Below are positions 11,156 to 23,075 of a DNA stretch of 64,000 bases, one piece after another; position 1 is the first letter of the stretch, and each line of letters opens with the position of its first letter. The stretch is from Conus ventricosus. Its lineage: Eukaryota; Mollusca; Gastropoda; Neogastropoda; Conidae. The translations under genes and the position numbers were made by a program. The stretch covers positions 30,627,293 to 30,691,292 of the forward strand of contig CM031601.1 of the NCBI GenBank assembly GCA_018398815.1, written 5' to 3'. Under the pieces are notes generated by a model, which saw nothing but the letters and a program-made list of their open reading frames with translations, did not search any database and was not told the DNA's origin.

Positions 11156-11906
11156 AACTCATACAAGGATAAACTTATAGTTGACGGACGTTAAACATGC
11201 AAGAATTTCCTGTGCGCCGCTCATTTTCCAGTTAGTGAGTGAATGAGTAACTAGGACTCTGCTTCTGCATTTCTTCCAAGCTGACAAGGACAAATGCTCA
11301 GAGGCCTCCAGAAGTGAAACAGGGTTTTGACAAGAATGCATAGGGTTCTGGAAGTGATTTTCATATGTTGTAGATAATAGTTAATAGCAATAACTAAATT
11401 TGTGTGCTTCTCAATTGCACAGTTTTTTTGTTGTTGTGATAGCTGCAGTTTCAATGAAGTCCTCCTTCAGTTCTGCAATCAGCCCAAATCCTGCCAAGCA
11501 GGAAAGGCTGCTCAGGCCACAAAAGGGCAGGTTGGAAAGTTGTACAGCGTCAGGGGATTTCCCATGTCCCTTGCTTTTTATCAATACCAGACATAAATTT
11601 TGACAAAACAAGCTTACTTCACGAGTTGAACACAAAATCCCAATCAGACTAGTATTGCTTGTGCGCCTAATCATGTATGTTTGCAAAGCCTATGTGAAAA
11701 AAAAATGTTGAACAAACACTGACTGCCTATAATTATTGTTATATGATCTGTTTGTTTTTTCAACACCCATAAATGAAATGAATTAACACTCAAGATAGGG
11801 GAAAAAAAAGGATAGCAATATTATACATGATAATTATTATTTTCCCTTCACCCCCTCCACTATTGCTTTGTATTCCATGAACTTTCTCAGTTGGCTATAT
11901 GCCCAG

Positions 11907-12080
11907 GCTGTAATTCTGGTTTTCCTAAAAGAGCCTGATCCAGAGCTACCCCTCACTGTCCTCAACTCAGCACTCCTCACCCTCAGTCACCACGGAACAA
12001 TTAATAAAATCTTCATTAGGAAACCTACCAAAGAAGATACTGCATTGCTCCAAATCCATTTTGGTGATGAACAGCAGTGA
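11907..12080 (+). CDS. Candidate terminal exon, unknown protein
   Basis: After the acceptor-like GGCTATATGCCCAG the frame reads AVILVFLKEPDPELPLTVLN...LLTLSHHGTINKIFIRKP...HFGDEQQ and stops at TGA (12,078-12,080). The start phase (0) agrees with the donor at 10,426, so the two could be the last exons of one plus-strand gene. Composition looks protein-like, with amphipathic helices. No family recognised; no strong poly(A) signal was identified nearby. Confidence 0.33.
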   Translation, partial: AVILVFLKEPDPELPLTVLNSALLTLSHHGTINKIFIRKPTKEDTALLQIHFGDEQQ

Positions 12081-13248
12081 CTGTTATGCTATACCAAACC
12101 ATACTATATTGTTCAAGTCAAACAGAACTGAAAAATCACACAAAACATACTTCTGGTGCGACATGAACTATGACCTCCCAGCCATTACCTCTCAGCCTGG
12201 AATCTAGCTCCACAGCAACTGGTCAATATGGATTTCTTACATAGCTTGAGAATCATCATTCAGACTCCATGTGGGAAAGAAATGGGAACCAATATGGCTT
12301 TCAAGGGTCCAAGAGCATCATGCACACGTAAAAGTCAAAATGAATCTCTATTTGAGCATGTCTTCTATTCAGACCCCATATGGGAAATTTGTATGAACTA
12401 ATCTGGCTTTATGGGCCCAACACACCAAACATGTATGTAAATTGGTATGGATTTCTAATGAGATCCAAATGTGTATTGCATATAATATATACATATTGTA
12501 TTGTGCATTGCCAGCCTCTATACTTTAACTTCCAGTCAAATTTTAACATCTGAAGATAGTAATCTAAACAATCACTCTGCACCCCAAGAAAACAAAACTC
12601 AAGAGATTTCATATAGCAAGCAAATGGCTGTTTATGCCTATAATTTATATGCTGACAATATTGATATAAAACAGTAAAAGAATGGAAGCTAAAATGCCTT
12701 AATTGGCAGTAACAGGATAAGCATGCATATTCAATATGGGAAATGTGAAACTATCATGGTAAACAGGCTGACTCATCCAAACACTGTGCACTCAAGGAAA
12801 ACAAAAATTCAAGAGATCCAATATAGCACGCAAAAGCCTGCTTACACTTATATACTATACACTAATAGTAATGATAATGGTATAATACAGCAAAGCATGG
12901 ACATTAACCAGCTTTTTTTCTTTTTGCACAAATATGATAATCATCTATTTCCTGCACAGGAAACATAAAATGATTATGGTGCATATTTGGTTCCTCTTGG
13001 CAGGTTCATTTGAAATGGAATTAATTTTTAAAAAAAGGGAAAACGGGGTGTAAGGGGTGGGGACTGGGTTCCTGGCCTGTAATCCAGAGTTTAGCTTCAC
13101 ATGCAGTATGTATAGGAAGTTAAATATTTACGACTTCACATGTTACTCCCTAATACTAATGATCACAGTTGTTACACAGCCAGTAGGAAAGAGGTGAGGC
13201 AGGATACATACACCAAAACAAAAAACAGTTTCATCACACTATACCCAC
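12081..13248. other. Intron of RNF213-like gene B, no gene seen
   Basis: AT-rich sequence with no convincing exon. Two similar stretches (12,240-12,430 and 12,560-12,810) suggest old repeats. Confidence 0.5.
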
Positions 13249-13841
13249 CACTTCCTGAAAGCTACGTATGTTCTCCACATCCCCTGAGAAGCCAAACTCT
13301 TCTTTGATACAGCACAGGACACAAGCAGCTTCTCGCTGAGTTTTCATCTCAGACAGACACAGAAACTGCTGCATCCTCTGATCAACCCAGTCACCTGGAC
13401 CATCCCCACACATGTTCTGCATCTCCTGCTTGCACTTCTCTCTCCACTTGTCATTCTTCTCTATCACTTCAAACAGTCTGTCTGCTTCTTCCACAGTGAT
13501 CTGTCCACCTCTCATAGCTTCACAGGCCCGTGTCCATTCATCCTCAGCGTCATGCCATGCAGACACCAACACTTCCCAGAACTTATTCTCTGGGGCAATG
13601 TTCATGGCACCAGCAGTCTTCTTCAGCATATTTTGATATACTGCTGAATTCATCCGTCGTTTGAGTTGTGGTAAATAAGGTCTGAAATGTCCAGGAACAG
13701 CCTCCATTCGTGGAATGGGCTTGTATTCATTTTCCTGGACAGAATCTGGTTTTGCTGGTGTTTCACAAATATGGCTCATCTTTTTTTCATCCAGGTTTCC
13801 GGTTTTTCCTTGGAACTCTTCATGTTCACGGGTCATATCAT
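13249..13841 (-). CDS. RNF213-like: RNF213-like gene B, exon 2
   Basis: This 593-base exon runs from acceptor TTTCAAAACAG (13,842) to donor GTG|GTGGGT (13,249). It begins with two bases that complete the split codon of the exon at 15,180 and ends in phase 0. The protein (about 198 residues) is highly charged and helical. It includes PGHFRPYLPQLKRRMNSAVY, a tryptophan-containing KFWEVLVSAWHDAEDEW segment, and the C-terminal pattern WVDQRMQQF...AAxVL...EFGFSGDVENI. The last pattern resembles the helical repeats before the AAA+ core of RNF213. Family assignment depends mainly on the downstream FVDLA exon. No catalytic residues are expected here. Confidence 0.65.
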
Positions 13842-14063
13842 CTGTTTTGAAACAATCAGGTGTTACATGTCTTTGTTAACATGAATTTTTTGGCAAATGA
13901 TGTAATTCCCTATCTCTCTTTTTGAGTGTGTGTGCATGCATGCAAGTGTGTGCATGTGTTTTGCATGCATACCCATAAATATCTATGTGTGCTTGGGCAA
14001 TACAACCAAAGGTTAACCTGACAATATACAGATTTTTTTTCGGTTAGTGGTTTTTCTCTCTCT

Positions 14064-14064
<1 letters not shown>

Positions 14065-14133
<69 letters not shown>

Positions 14134-14138
14134 TGTGA
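14065..14138. repeat. (GT)n microsatellite
   Basis: About 36 GT units with one interruption. Confidence 0.98.
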
Positions 14139-14429
14139 GTTATTGACATCAGCAGCAATGTCAGAATGCTTTTATTCAACAAGAAGTTGTTCACATATTT
14201 AAGGCAGGCCATGAGGAATGGACAACTGCAAATGAAAGACCTGAAGCACAAAGACCTTTTCCATGGCAGTCATAATGCCTCAGGACAATGACAACTATCT
14301 GTCCTGGAATATGGGAAACAAAACAGTGACAGAAAAAAAAATGGATACAGTGTCCAATGACAATTCTGCCTGACAAAGGAAACATACAAATATTTCAAAT
14401 TACCAGACCATCAGTCTGTCCACATCTAT

Positions 14430-14522
14430 GAGAGATAAGATAAGATAATATTGCTTATAGCCCAGCCGACCGCAAAGGGCCACATCAGGGCTGTCACCAC
14501 ATTAAAATCAACTCACCAGTCA

Positions 14523-14558
<36 letters not shown>

Positions 14559-14870
14559 ACTTTCACACATCTCATTAAATGACATCGTCTAGAAACGCAC
14601 CAGAAATTGCATTAAAAACCTTTCTTCCGTAAAATCTCAAATCAGACGAAAAATGTTAATCTCTCTCAAAAACTCAAGGATCACATCAGGCGGGACATCC
14701 CTGAACAGGATCTTCATGGACTCCGCTGTAAAATGTTTGTGTCTCACATCGTGCAAGTCCCAACACTCTAAAAGAACATGTTTCATTGTGAGTGGCGCAT
14801 GACATGGAATACACCACGGAGCTTCTTCACTCTTTAAAAGGTAAGAATTGGTAAAATACCACATCTATGA
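14430..14870 (-). mobile_element. LINE 3' end, same family as the 26.6-33.7 kb element
   Basis: The minus strand reads SYLLKSEEAPWCIPCHAPLT, then LLECWDLHDVRHKHFTAESM and LFRDVPPD. This is nearly identical to the C-terminus of the plus-strand LINE at 33,350-33,530. The 3' untranslated part ends in an AT-rich (GATAA)n-like tail near 14,430-14,450, equivalent to the (TTACC)n tail of the longer copy. It is heavily 5'-truncated and lies in an intron of gene B. Confidence 0.85.
14526..14557. repeat. Poly(A)/poly(T) run
   Basis: About 30 consecutive A on the plus strand, within the LINE 3' region. Confidence 0.95.
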
Positions 14871-15179
14871 AGCCACACATGTTTAGAGTCATTCTGAAGG
14901 ACACTCAAATACCTGGGAGGAAAATACAGAGGCTTCAGACTGATGGAATAACTGGTAGAAACAAACCCAAAGAAGGATAAAGAAGAATAGGTATCTTCAG
15001 TAGCAAAGTGTCCTGAAGGCTGGGATACTAATATGGATGGTGATAATGCTCTTGGGATATCATACATCCAATGACTTAAATTTTACCAGCAAATTTCTAT
15101 GATGCTACAATGCGTAACTTGATTTTCATTAAAACAACACAGCATAAATTGTCAGAACAAAAAGAAAATCCACACATAC

Positions 15180-15513
15180 CTGTGGTGATGAACGTCTGAG
15201 AGAATCTCAGTAGGCAGTTCACTTCAGAGGCTACATCCTGGAAGGTTTCTAGCTCTTTCTGTCGCAACTTTAGAGCTGACTTAGCTTGATTCCCCTCACC
15301 AGTAACAGCCTGCACAACCTCATGAAACCTAGAGCTGTGGTCATTGGAGGTGAGCCACACAATGTCAGTGATGAGAACATCTCCATTCATCACCCCGTTC
15401 TTCAGTTTCTGAAAAAACTTGTGTGTTTTCTCCACTCTTTCTGCCACCTCTTCGCTCATCCAGTGTCTCCCGTGTCTGTCTCCTGGATAGCAACAGTTCA
15501 ATTCCATTTTTGT
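15180..15513 (-). CDS. RNF213-like: RNF213-like gene B, exon 1 seen
   Basis: The exon ends at donor ACAG|GTATGT (15,180), leaving one base that is completed by the exon at 13,841 to give D. Its 5' end is either 15,513 (after TTTTGAAG, phase 0) or 15,482 (after GCTATCCAG). Sequence: HWMSEEVAERVEKTHKFFQK, NGDVLITDIVWLTSNDHSSRF, ALKLRQKELETF and NCLLRFSQTFIT. This is a soluble, charged, helical segment. The match to the RNF213 stalk is by position and by linkage to the next two exons. On its own it could be any large helical protein. Confidence 0.6.
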
Positions 15514-15619
15514 CTTCAAAATACATATGTGATCAGAATTAGTTTTCTGACACATACTCATATTTTATTTTCATTAAAAAGTGGTCATTTTACACATATG
15601 TTCATCTTCATTATATGAT

Positions 15620-15699
<80 letters not shown>

Positions 15700-15711
15700 A
15701 TGCGTGTGTGT
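15620..15711. repeat. (GT)n microsatellite
   Basis: About 45 GT units with one GG interruption, ending in TGCATGCG variants. Confidence 0.98.
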
Positions 15712-18700
15712 GCATATAGGCATTCATGTGTTTCAAACATGTATATGTTTTGGATATGTTTTTGTTAGTAGTAAGATAATTGTTACTATCTGACAGTCAT
15801 AATACACTTAAGCTAATCTCAAACACTCTTTTCCAGGTCCACCCATCACTGACCATGTGCAAAACAGTGATTTTAGCATACTGCAATTTAAAACCCAACA
15901 CATTCAAGGCCAACAAACACTAAATATGGGAAAAAAAGTCAGTAAATTTTCCCCAAAGGGTACATTTCATTACAGAAAAATTTTTGTTTTTTGGGGCACA
16001 CAACAGATTCCCTCCTTTTTCCCCCCAAAACCTCCTCCGGGCTTCTTCAAAAAAAAAAAAAAAGGGCAAAAGGGCAAACATAACTAGGTTGGAAAGATTT
16101 GGCCAAAAAAAAAATTTAAATGCAACCAAAACCAAAAACCCTTGGATCTAAGGGGGTTTGAAAATAAAGTCGGGGCAAAAAATCCCTTAAAGAAAAAATA
16201 GGGGCCCCCCCGGGGAAATTAAAAAAGCTTAGTGCTATGATCGAAAAAACGGAGCAACAAAAATGTTACACGCCCCCGGGTTAAAAAATGGGGGGAAGCC
16301 CCCCACACCCCAAAACCCCCCCCCCAGCCCAAAAAAGGGCCACCCGCCCCCCCTCATTCAATGGGTAGAGCATGGAACCGTTTCGTCCATCCTCAAAGAA
16401 AAAAACACCCCCCCTAGGGCCATCTTAGCACATCAAAACTTGGGGGGGGGGAGACTGTCCTGAACCTTCCCAAAAAAGGGGGCGGTTGGGGGGGTTCCCT
16501 ACACAAAACAGTTCCGCAAGTTTATGCCTCGGGTAAACCAAAAGGGGGTCCCGCTCACTTGGAACGTACCTAAAAAAGCACCCCTTTGGGGCAAACACGA
16601 AGGAAAAGGAAACAGTCGCACCCCCCAGTCAATGTCAAAAAAAGACATCCCAAAAGGGGGGTTATTTTTTCAAATACCACACCAGGGGCGACTGCGCATC
16701 GGACAGAGTCCCAATTTTCCGCACAACTCAAAACGGAAGGGGGCCCACCCTTCACAAAACGCCAACTGCCGGTTTTAAACAAACCGTTTGGGAGTGATGA
16801 CAAATTTTCAAAACTTTAGCCCCAATCACCCGCCCTTTCGTCCCAAAAGCAGAACAAAACCCGGCGGGGTCACCCCCCCAGCACAGCGGGGAACAGACCC
16901 AATCCCCCCAAACCCTTTTAAGGGGGGCAAACATAAGTCCCCAAAGCCCAGCCCAAGCATGAAAGTGCTAGCCCCGTTCCCTGATAGGTTATGACAGGGG
17001 GGAGCAGTTTTCCTTAGGGGGGGGTTTTTTCAGAGGGGGCTTCCGAGTGGTTACAAGGGCTTTTAAAACCCACAAGGAGGCACCTAATTTTACCCCACAG
17101 AAGACCACCCTAAAATAGTAAAATAGTAAACAGACAATGAATGTAGTTTTAGGACTTTTTGCGGGCCCCTTTTTAAAGGAAAAACCCCTTTAAAAACCCT
17201 TTAAACATTTCACCGATAGGTCGGTGCCCAAAAAGAGAGGGGGAAATTTCGCCCCCCCCCCCTTATACCCCATCTCTTACCCCCAAGGGAATCGATCAAT
17301 GACGAGTACCAACACAGAAGCTAGGGGTTCATCCCAATTTTAAAGACGAAGCCGAAAGCAGAAATCGAAACCAAAAGGAAAACATGGTTACCTACAAAGA
17401 CGGATATTGCAGACGTTTTCGGGATCTTTCCGCTCCACCCAACACAGAACCCCCTCTTTGGTTGTGTTGGAAAGGGAAAATATTACTACACAAATCCTCC
17501 CCAGGGTTGTGGGATCCACCCTGTCATATATTGCCCAAACCCCCCCACACCGCAAGGGGGGGGCCATTTGCAAAGCGAACTTTCCCAAACAGGGGCACCA
17601 GTATTAGACGATTTTTTAATAGTAGAGGACACAAAACAAAGGGGCCAGACTATCTTAGGAATTTCCCAGCACGTGCTCAAAACGGGGAAACCCCCAACAG
17701 CCCCCCAAAAAAACCACGAAACCCAACACAAGTACTGATTTTCCCTTGGGGTTACGGCTCGCACCACAAGGAGATCAGATTTCCCTTTGGGGATAAGCTC
17801 CCCAAAAGGGGAAGGCACTAGTGGGCAAATGCCTGACAAAAACAAAGTACAGCTGCGATATTTACAGTCAGCCCATGGGTTTTCTCAATTTTTGCGTGGG
17901 GACCATTGTTCCCGGCCGCCCTTTTCCCTTACGGAGGCTGATCAACCAACAATTGGCAAAACAAAAACCTTTTCATTACCTACGGATTACAAAAACTGAA
18001 AGAGACAACTCCACACTTGGGACTTTTACAAGATTCAATGGAAGTCAGTCATGCCCCAACAGGTGGCATTTTCCGCAACTCTTCCCCCTTTTTCACAGAT
18101 GCAGCGGGTTCAGGGTTTTTATGGCCCCTTTAAGGGTAAGGAATGGTTCACGTACAGGGGAAGGAAAAAGGTTTAGCACGTCGAAAAGCTTTTTATTAAA
18201 ATTTTTAAACCCCATAGGGGTTAGGGGTAAAAAACCGGGGCACACGAAATTTGGCCAATTCCTGCAAAGAATTTTCACACAGACAATAGGGCAGTAACAA
18301 GTTTGTAACCCAAACAAACCCCAAAGGACGGGAAGAAAAAGGGTGCAGTACGTAGATTAGTTTTAACAGTTTTCCCGGTTCAAAATCCTTTTTAAAGCAA
18401 AAACAGGGCCCCCGGTAACAAAAAATATTTTTGGCAGACTCACGCCCCGGGTTGCAGGTTCAGAATTCAAAGGGCGGCCCCTTCTCCAAAAAATTTCCCC
18501 AGCCGGGGGCCGCCACACCCCCCTTTCCCCACTCATACGAAGCTCAAAACTCTTACAAACTTTCCCTCGCCCCTTAAACCCCAAAAAACCCTACAGGCTT
18601 AGCTGGGGCCGGTTCATAGTTTTTCCGCTACAAAAGCCCGGTTATCTGCTATCCCCCCCCTTAAAGGGCCAGGTACATTTGCATTTTTCATTGCAGACCT

Positions 18701-19329
18701 TTTTAAAAAAAAGTTTCAACCCGGGCAAGGGTGTCAGCACAAAAACCGGCAATTATTATTTTTCAAAAAAATTTAAAAATCCCTAAAAAACCCAAACAAA
18801 ACCTTTTCATACAGAAATCTCGTTTCCCATACCAAAAAGGGGAAACCCCGGCCCCCGACAAAAGGGCTAAACTTGATAAAGGTTTTCCTGAAGAACTTTT
18901 TCCGCCCCAAAACGTCAAAACAGGCATCAGCAGGAAAGAGGGGCTTTTTTAACCCAAAGCAAAGTCCCAACTACCCCTTTCAGCCTTCCGACGCTTTTGG
19001 CGAAATAATTTTTACTTTTCGGCTAGGGAAAAAAACCCCAACCCCCTTTGGGGTTTACATCAAATCACAATTCAGCAGCCCCGAACATACAGCACATTCA
19101 CCAATTAAAAACACAGAAAAAGGTCAAACTTTCCCCAGACATACAAAAGGGGGGAGCAGAGGGGATTTGCCCTAAACAGGCCTTTGACAGATTTTTTAAA
19201 GAGACAGGGGGCCGGCCCTGGAAACCCCTTTTCCCCCAAAAGGCCCCCCGGAGCCCCGTCACCAATCAAAAATTTCAACATTCACGCGCCTCAACTGGCA
19301 TTTTGCCGCTACCCGCACAAATTCAAATC

Positions 19330-20520
19330 ACATAGTTTTTAAGGATAGGAGCAGCAACAGAGCGGCAGCACCCAGCATCAAAATTTCACATCACATAGCT
19401 TTGGGATAGGACACAACAGCAGGGGCAGCAACCCAGCATCACAATTCACACCACTACTTTAGGATGGGAAAGCAGAAACAGCAGGGGAAAACTTACCCAG
19501 CATCAAAAATTCACATCACATAGCTTTGGGAAATAGGAGAAAGCAACAGCAGGGGCAGCTACCCAGCATCAAAAATTTCACTTCACAAAGCTTTTAGGAT
19601 GGGAGAAAGCAACAGCAGGGGCAGCCCCCCACATCACAATTCACACACATAGCTTTAGGATGGAAGCGGGAAACCAGAAACGGCGCTCCCCAGCATCACA
19701 ATTCATTTCACATAGCTTTGGGTTTAGGGGCAGCAACCCCACGGCAGCTCCCCAAATCATAACAATTCACATCACTTTGTTTTAAAGATAGGGAGAAAAG
19801 AAACAGCAGCGCAGCTCCCCCAGCACACAATTCACATCACAAGTTTTAGGATAGGAGCAGCAACACAGCGGCGGGTTTCCCAGCTTCACAATTCACATCA
19901 CAAACCCTTTGGGAAATGGGAAACCCGCAACAGCAGCGGAAACCTCCCCAGCATCAAAATTTAAACATAAACAAAACTTTAGGATAGGGGGCGCAACAGC
20001 AGGGGCAGCTACCCACATCAAAATTCCCCTCAAAATATTTTAAGGATAGGGGGCACAACGGGCAGGGGCAGCTCCCCACACCACAATTCACATCACCTAG
20101 TTTTGGGATAGGAGCACCCAACACAGCGCAGCTCCCCAGCATCACAATTAAACATCACATAGTTTTAGTTTTGGGGCAAAAAACAGCAGCGGAAAGCTAC
20201 CCAGCTTTTCCAATTACCCCAAAAACATAGCTTAGGATAGGAGCAGCAACAGCACGGCAGCTACCCGGGCATCAAAACCCATTTTCACATATTTTAGGAA
20301 AGGAGCAGCAACAGCAGCGGCAGCTACCCAGAAACAAAAATTCAAAACACATAGCTTTAATGGGAGCAGCAACGCAGGGGCCCGCTACCCCATCAAAATT
20401 TCACATCACTTTAGTTTTAAGGATGGGAAGCCAACAGCAGGGGCAGTTTACCCAGCACCCACAATTCACAACATAGTTTTAAAGGATAGGAGCAGCAACA
20501 AAAAAAGCGGCAGCTGGGGC
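19330..20520 (+). repeat. 62-bp minisatellite, ~18-19 copies
   Basis: The unit is about 62 bases, beginning AGCTACCCAGCATCACAATT, then CACATCACATAGCTTTAGGA and TAGGAGCAGCAACAGCAGCG. Spacing of the GGATAGGAG block is 58-67 bases throughout. Differences between copies are dominated by homopolymer changes, so the true array is probably more uniform than it appears. Confidence 0.9.
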
Positions 20521-20524
20521 CCAA

Positions 20525-20700
20525 TTCAATGCCCCAGTACGGCAACTGGGGAAAATTGGGGGGCCCATAGGGCAACTGGGGAAAAGGAAGTCATAGGGCA
20601 ACTAGGGAGATGGAAGTCCTACGGAAAACTGGGGAAGAGGGAATTCTACGGCAAAAAGGGGAGAGGGAATTCAAAGGGCCCAACAGGGAGATGGAAGTAA
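20525..20700 (+). repeat. ~27-bp tandem repeats, ~6 copies
   Basis: The core GGGCAACTGGGGAGATGGAAGT recurs about every 27-28 bases, directly after the 62-bp array. Confidence 0.8.
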
Positions 20701-21469
20701 AAACCAAACCAAAGGGAGTTTAAAGTCAGACACATTCAAAAGAAAACCCATTGGAACAGTACCGTTCTTCATAAACTCTAAATAAAGGACGTTTTTGCGC
20801 TTTCCCCCAAAACTTTGGTTTTATTCAGTATGACCCCCAAAGGAGGGAGATACTGCCCCCTTTTTTTTTGGGTTTCTATCCCTTTTACAGGCCGGGGGCC
20901 CCCGGACCCGGGTGGATGCAAACAAAAAATTTCCGGGCGGAAAAGGGCACACCAACAGCAGCAAAAAGAGGGAAAACCCCCCTTTAAAGACTTTAAAGTA
21001 TGGTACAATCGGGTAAAAAGGGAGCTTTTCACTAAACCCCCAGAAGAAAAGGGGTAGGGTAAAAAATTGGCCCCGCGTACAAGGAGCTGTTCAAAAGGGG
21101 CATATAGATTTTTTTTGGCTTCCCAATATTATTTTTTCGCAGGTGCGTATCACCGGTGGATATGTGCACCGTGACATGCTGTTAAGGGAAGTCGTGTGGG
21201 TGTACGTATGTTCATGAAACCCGGGCACGCAAAAATTTGATGCGTGCGTGGTTTTTGACTTACCAAATTTTTGCGGTTTGGGTTGGGTTTTTAAAGTGTT
21301 TACACCCGCCACCTACGTGGTTGGGGGGCTATAGCAATTGTCAATTTTTATTTTTGTTAAGATGTCATAATTCCCAATTTAATGGGGCAATCCTTAGGTC
21401 CACTACCGTTCGGTTTTTGACGGGGGGTCAACACATCCCGCTCGACCTGGGGCAAAAAGTGTCTCATTG

Positions 21470-22150
21470 GGGGGCTTTCCCCCCCTTCAGTCAAAAAATC
21501 AAGGTTCGATCCCAGGGGGGAATTTAAAAATTTTTTAACCCCCCCTTTAGCATGTTGGGAAAAAAAGCGGGCCCAAGGGGCCCGCAGAAAGCAAAAAAAT
21601 CCCGGGTTTTTTAAACCCGTTTCCTTGGGAAACAAAGGGGTTTTCCCTTTTTTATCTGGGAATGACTTTAAAGGGTTTAATTCAGTTACCGGGAAAAAAA
21701 TGTATTTCCTTTGAAACTATGGGGGTGTTGATCTTTGAATTTTCCCTTAACTTTCAAACAAAAGGTATGGTCCAAATAAGCTAAGGTTTAAGTTATGCGT
21801 TTTAAATTTCCCAACTTTAAAAAAGGGAAACCCAAAAAAAAGCACTTTTCCAAAAAAACGGGACTTTAAAATCAAAAATTAAATGGGGTAAAAAGAAATC
21901 TGAAATTTTTCCGGGTTTAATAATTTTATGTACCTGTCCGATACCCACGGGGAAAATGCTTCAAAATGCGAAAGACAAATTATATTGTCACTCCCCGTGG
22001 GGTGGAAACCCAAGCGCAATATAAAAATCCCTTTTTTGTCAAGTGTTGCAGGTTGGGAAGAATGAAAGAGAAAACATGCTGATTTAGGGTAAGGGAAAAT
22101 GGGGAAACGAAAAAAAACAGTTCTCAATTGCCAGGGGGCCCCAACAAGAA
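21470..22150 (+). repeat. ~680-bp direct repeat, copy 1
   Basis: It shares its whole length with 22,390-23,075. Shared landmarks are a B-box-like GGTTCGATCCCAG, CCCCCCTTTAGCA-TGTTGG, GGTATGGTCC and CAGTTCTCAATTGCCA. The B-box-like start suggests a SINE head. Confidence 0.7.
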
Positions 22151-22389
22151 AACATCAGGGCCCCCAAAAAGGGTCTTATGGGCATAAGGGGAAATTTTTG
22201 GCGGGGCGCGATTTTTTTCCGGGAATTTCCGCGGGAAAGGGCAAAAAACCTTTTAAAGCAGGGCGCGGAGCTTAAAAGTGCTTCCTATTCGAGGTAACAC
22301 GCTAGCGGGGGGGGGAAGACCCCTCCCTTCCTCGGGAAAAAATTTCCCCAACCCCCCACCCCCTTTAGGCCCAAAAAGCGGCTGCGCTT

Positions 22390-23075
22390 TCCCCCCCCTT
22401 TATCAAACTCAAGGGTTCCCAAACCCAGGGGGAAAAAATGTTTTTAACCCCCCTTTAGCAAATGTTGGAAAGGGGAAAACGGCGCAAAGCGCTGGTTTAG
22501 AAAGCGAAAAAAAATACTGGATTATTTGCCGTTACCCCCGGGAAACAAAGGGATTGCCCTTTTTTAATCTGTAGGAAAGTAAAGGTTGAATTTAGTTACC
22601 TGGCAAACAAATGAAATTTTCCTTTTGGAAAAAAATGGGGGAGTTTGATTTTTTGGGGAAATTTTTTTAACTACAAACAAAAAGGGATGGTCCCAAAGGA
22701 AACTTTAAGGGTTGGGAAATTATGCCTTTAATTCCTAACTTAACAAAGGGACCCCGAGAAAAGCACTTGCAAGAACGGGACTTAAAACAAGAAATTTCTG
22801 GGTAAAAAAAAGGAAAACTGATGTTTACAGGTTTTAATATTAAATTAAACCCGTCCAGGGTTTCCCCGGGGGATAAGGCTTCAAAAGCAGAACCCGACAA
22901 ATTTAAAATTTTCACCCTCGTGGGGTGGGCCTAAAGCGCAAAAATAACATCTTTTGGGGTCCCGGGGTTGCATGTATGTGGGAAGAATGTGAAAGAGAAA
23001 GCATGCGATCAGGGGGGAAGGAAATGGGGGACAAAGAAACAGTTCTCAATTGCCAAGGGGCCTAACTAAGCATCA
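22390..23075 (+). repeat. ~680-bp direct repeat, copy 2
   Basis: Same landmarks as copy 1, offset by about 910-920 bases. Divergence is dominated by homopolymer differences, so the real similarity may be higher. Confidence 0.7.

Noticed and set aside
14834..15067. Minus-strand frame just upstream of the LINE 3' fragment as an exon
   Set aside because: Hydrophobic/Ser-rich without splice sites; probably LINE or intron sequence.
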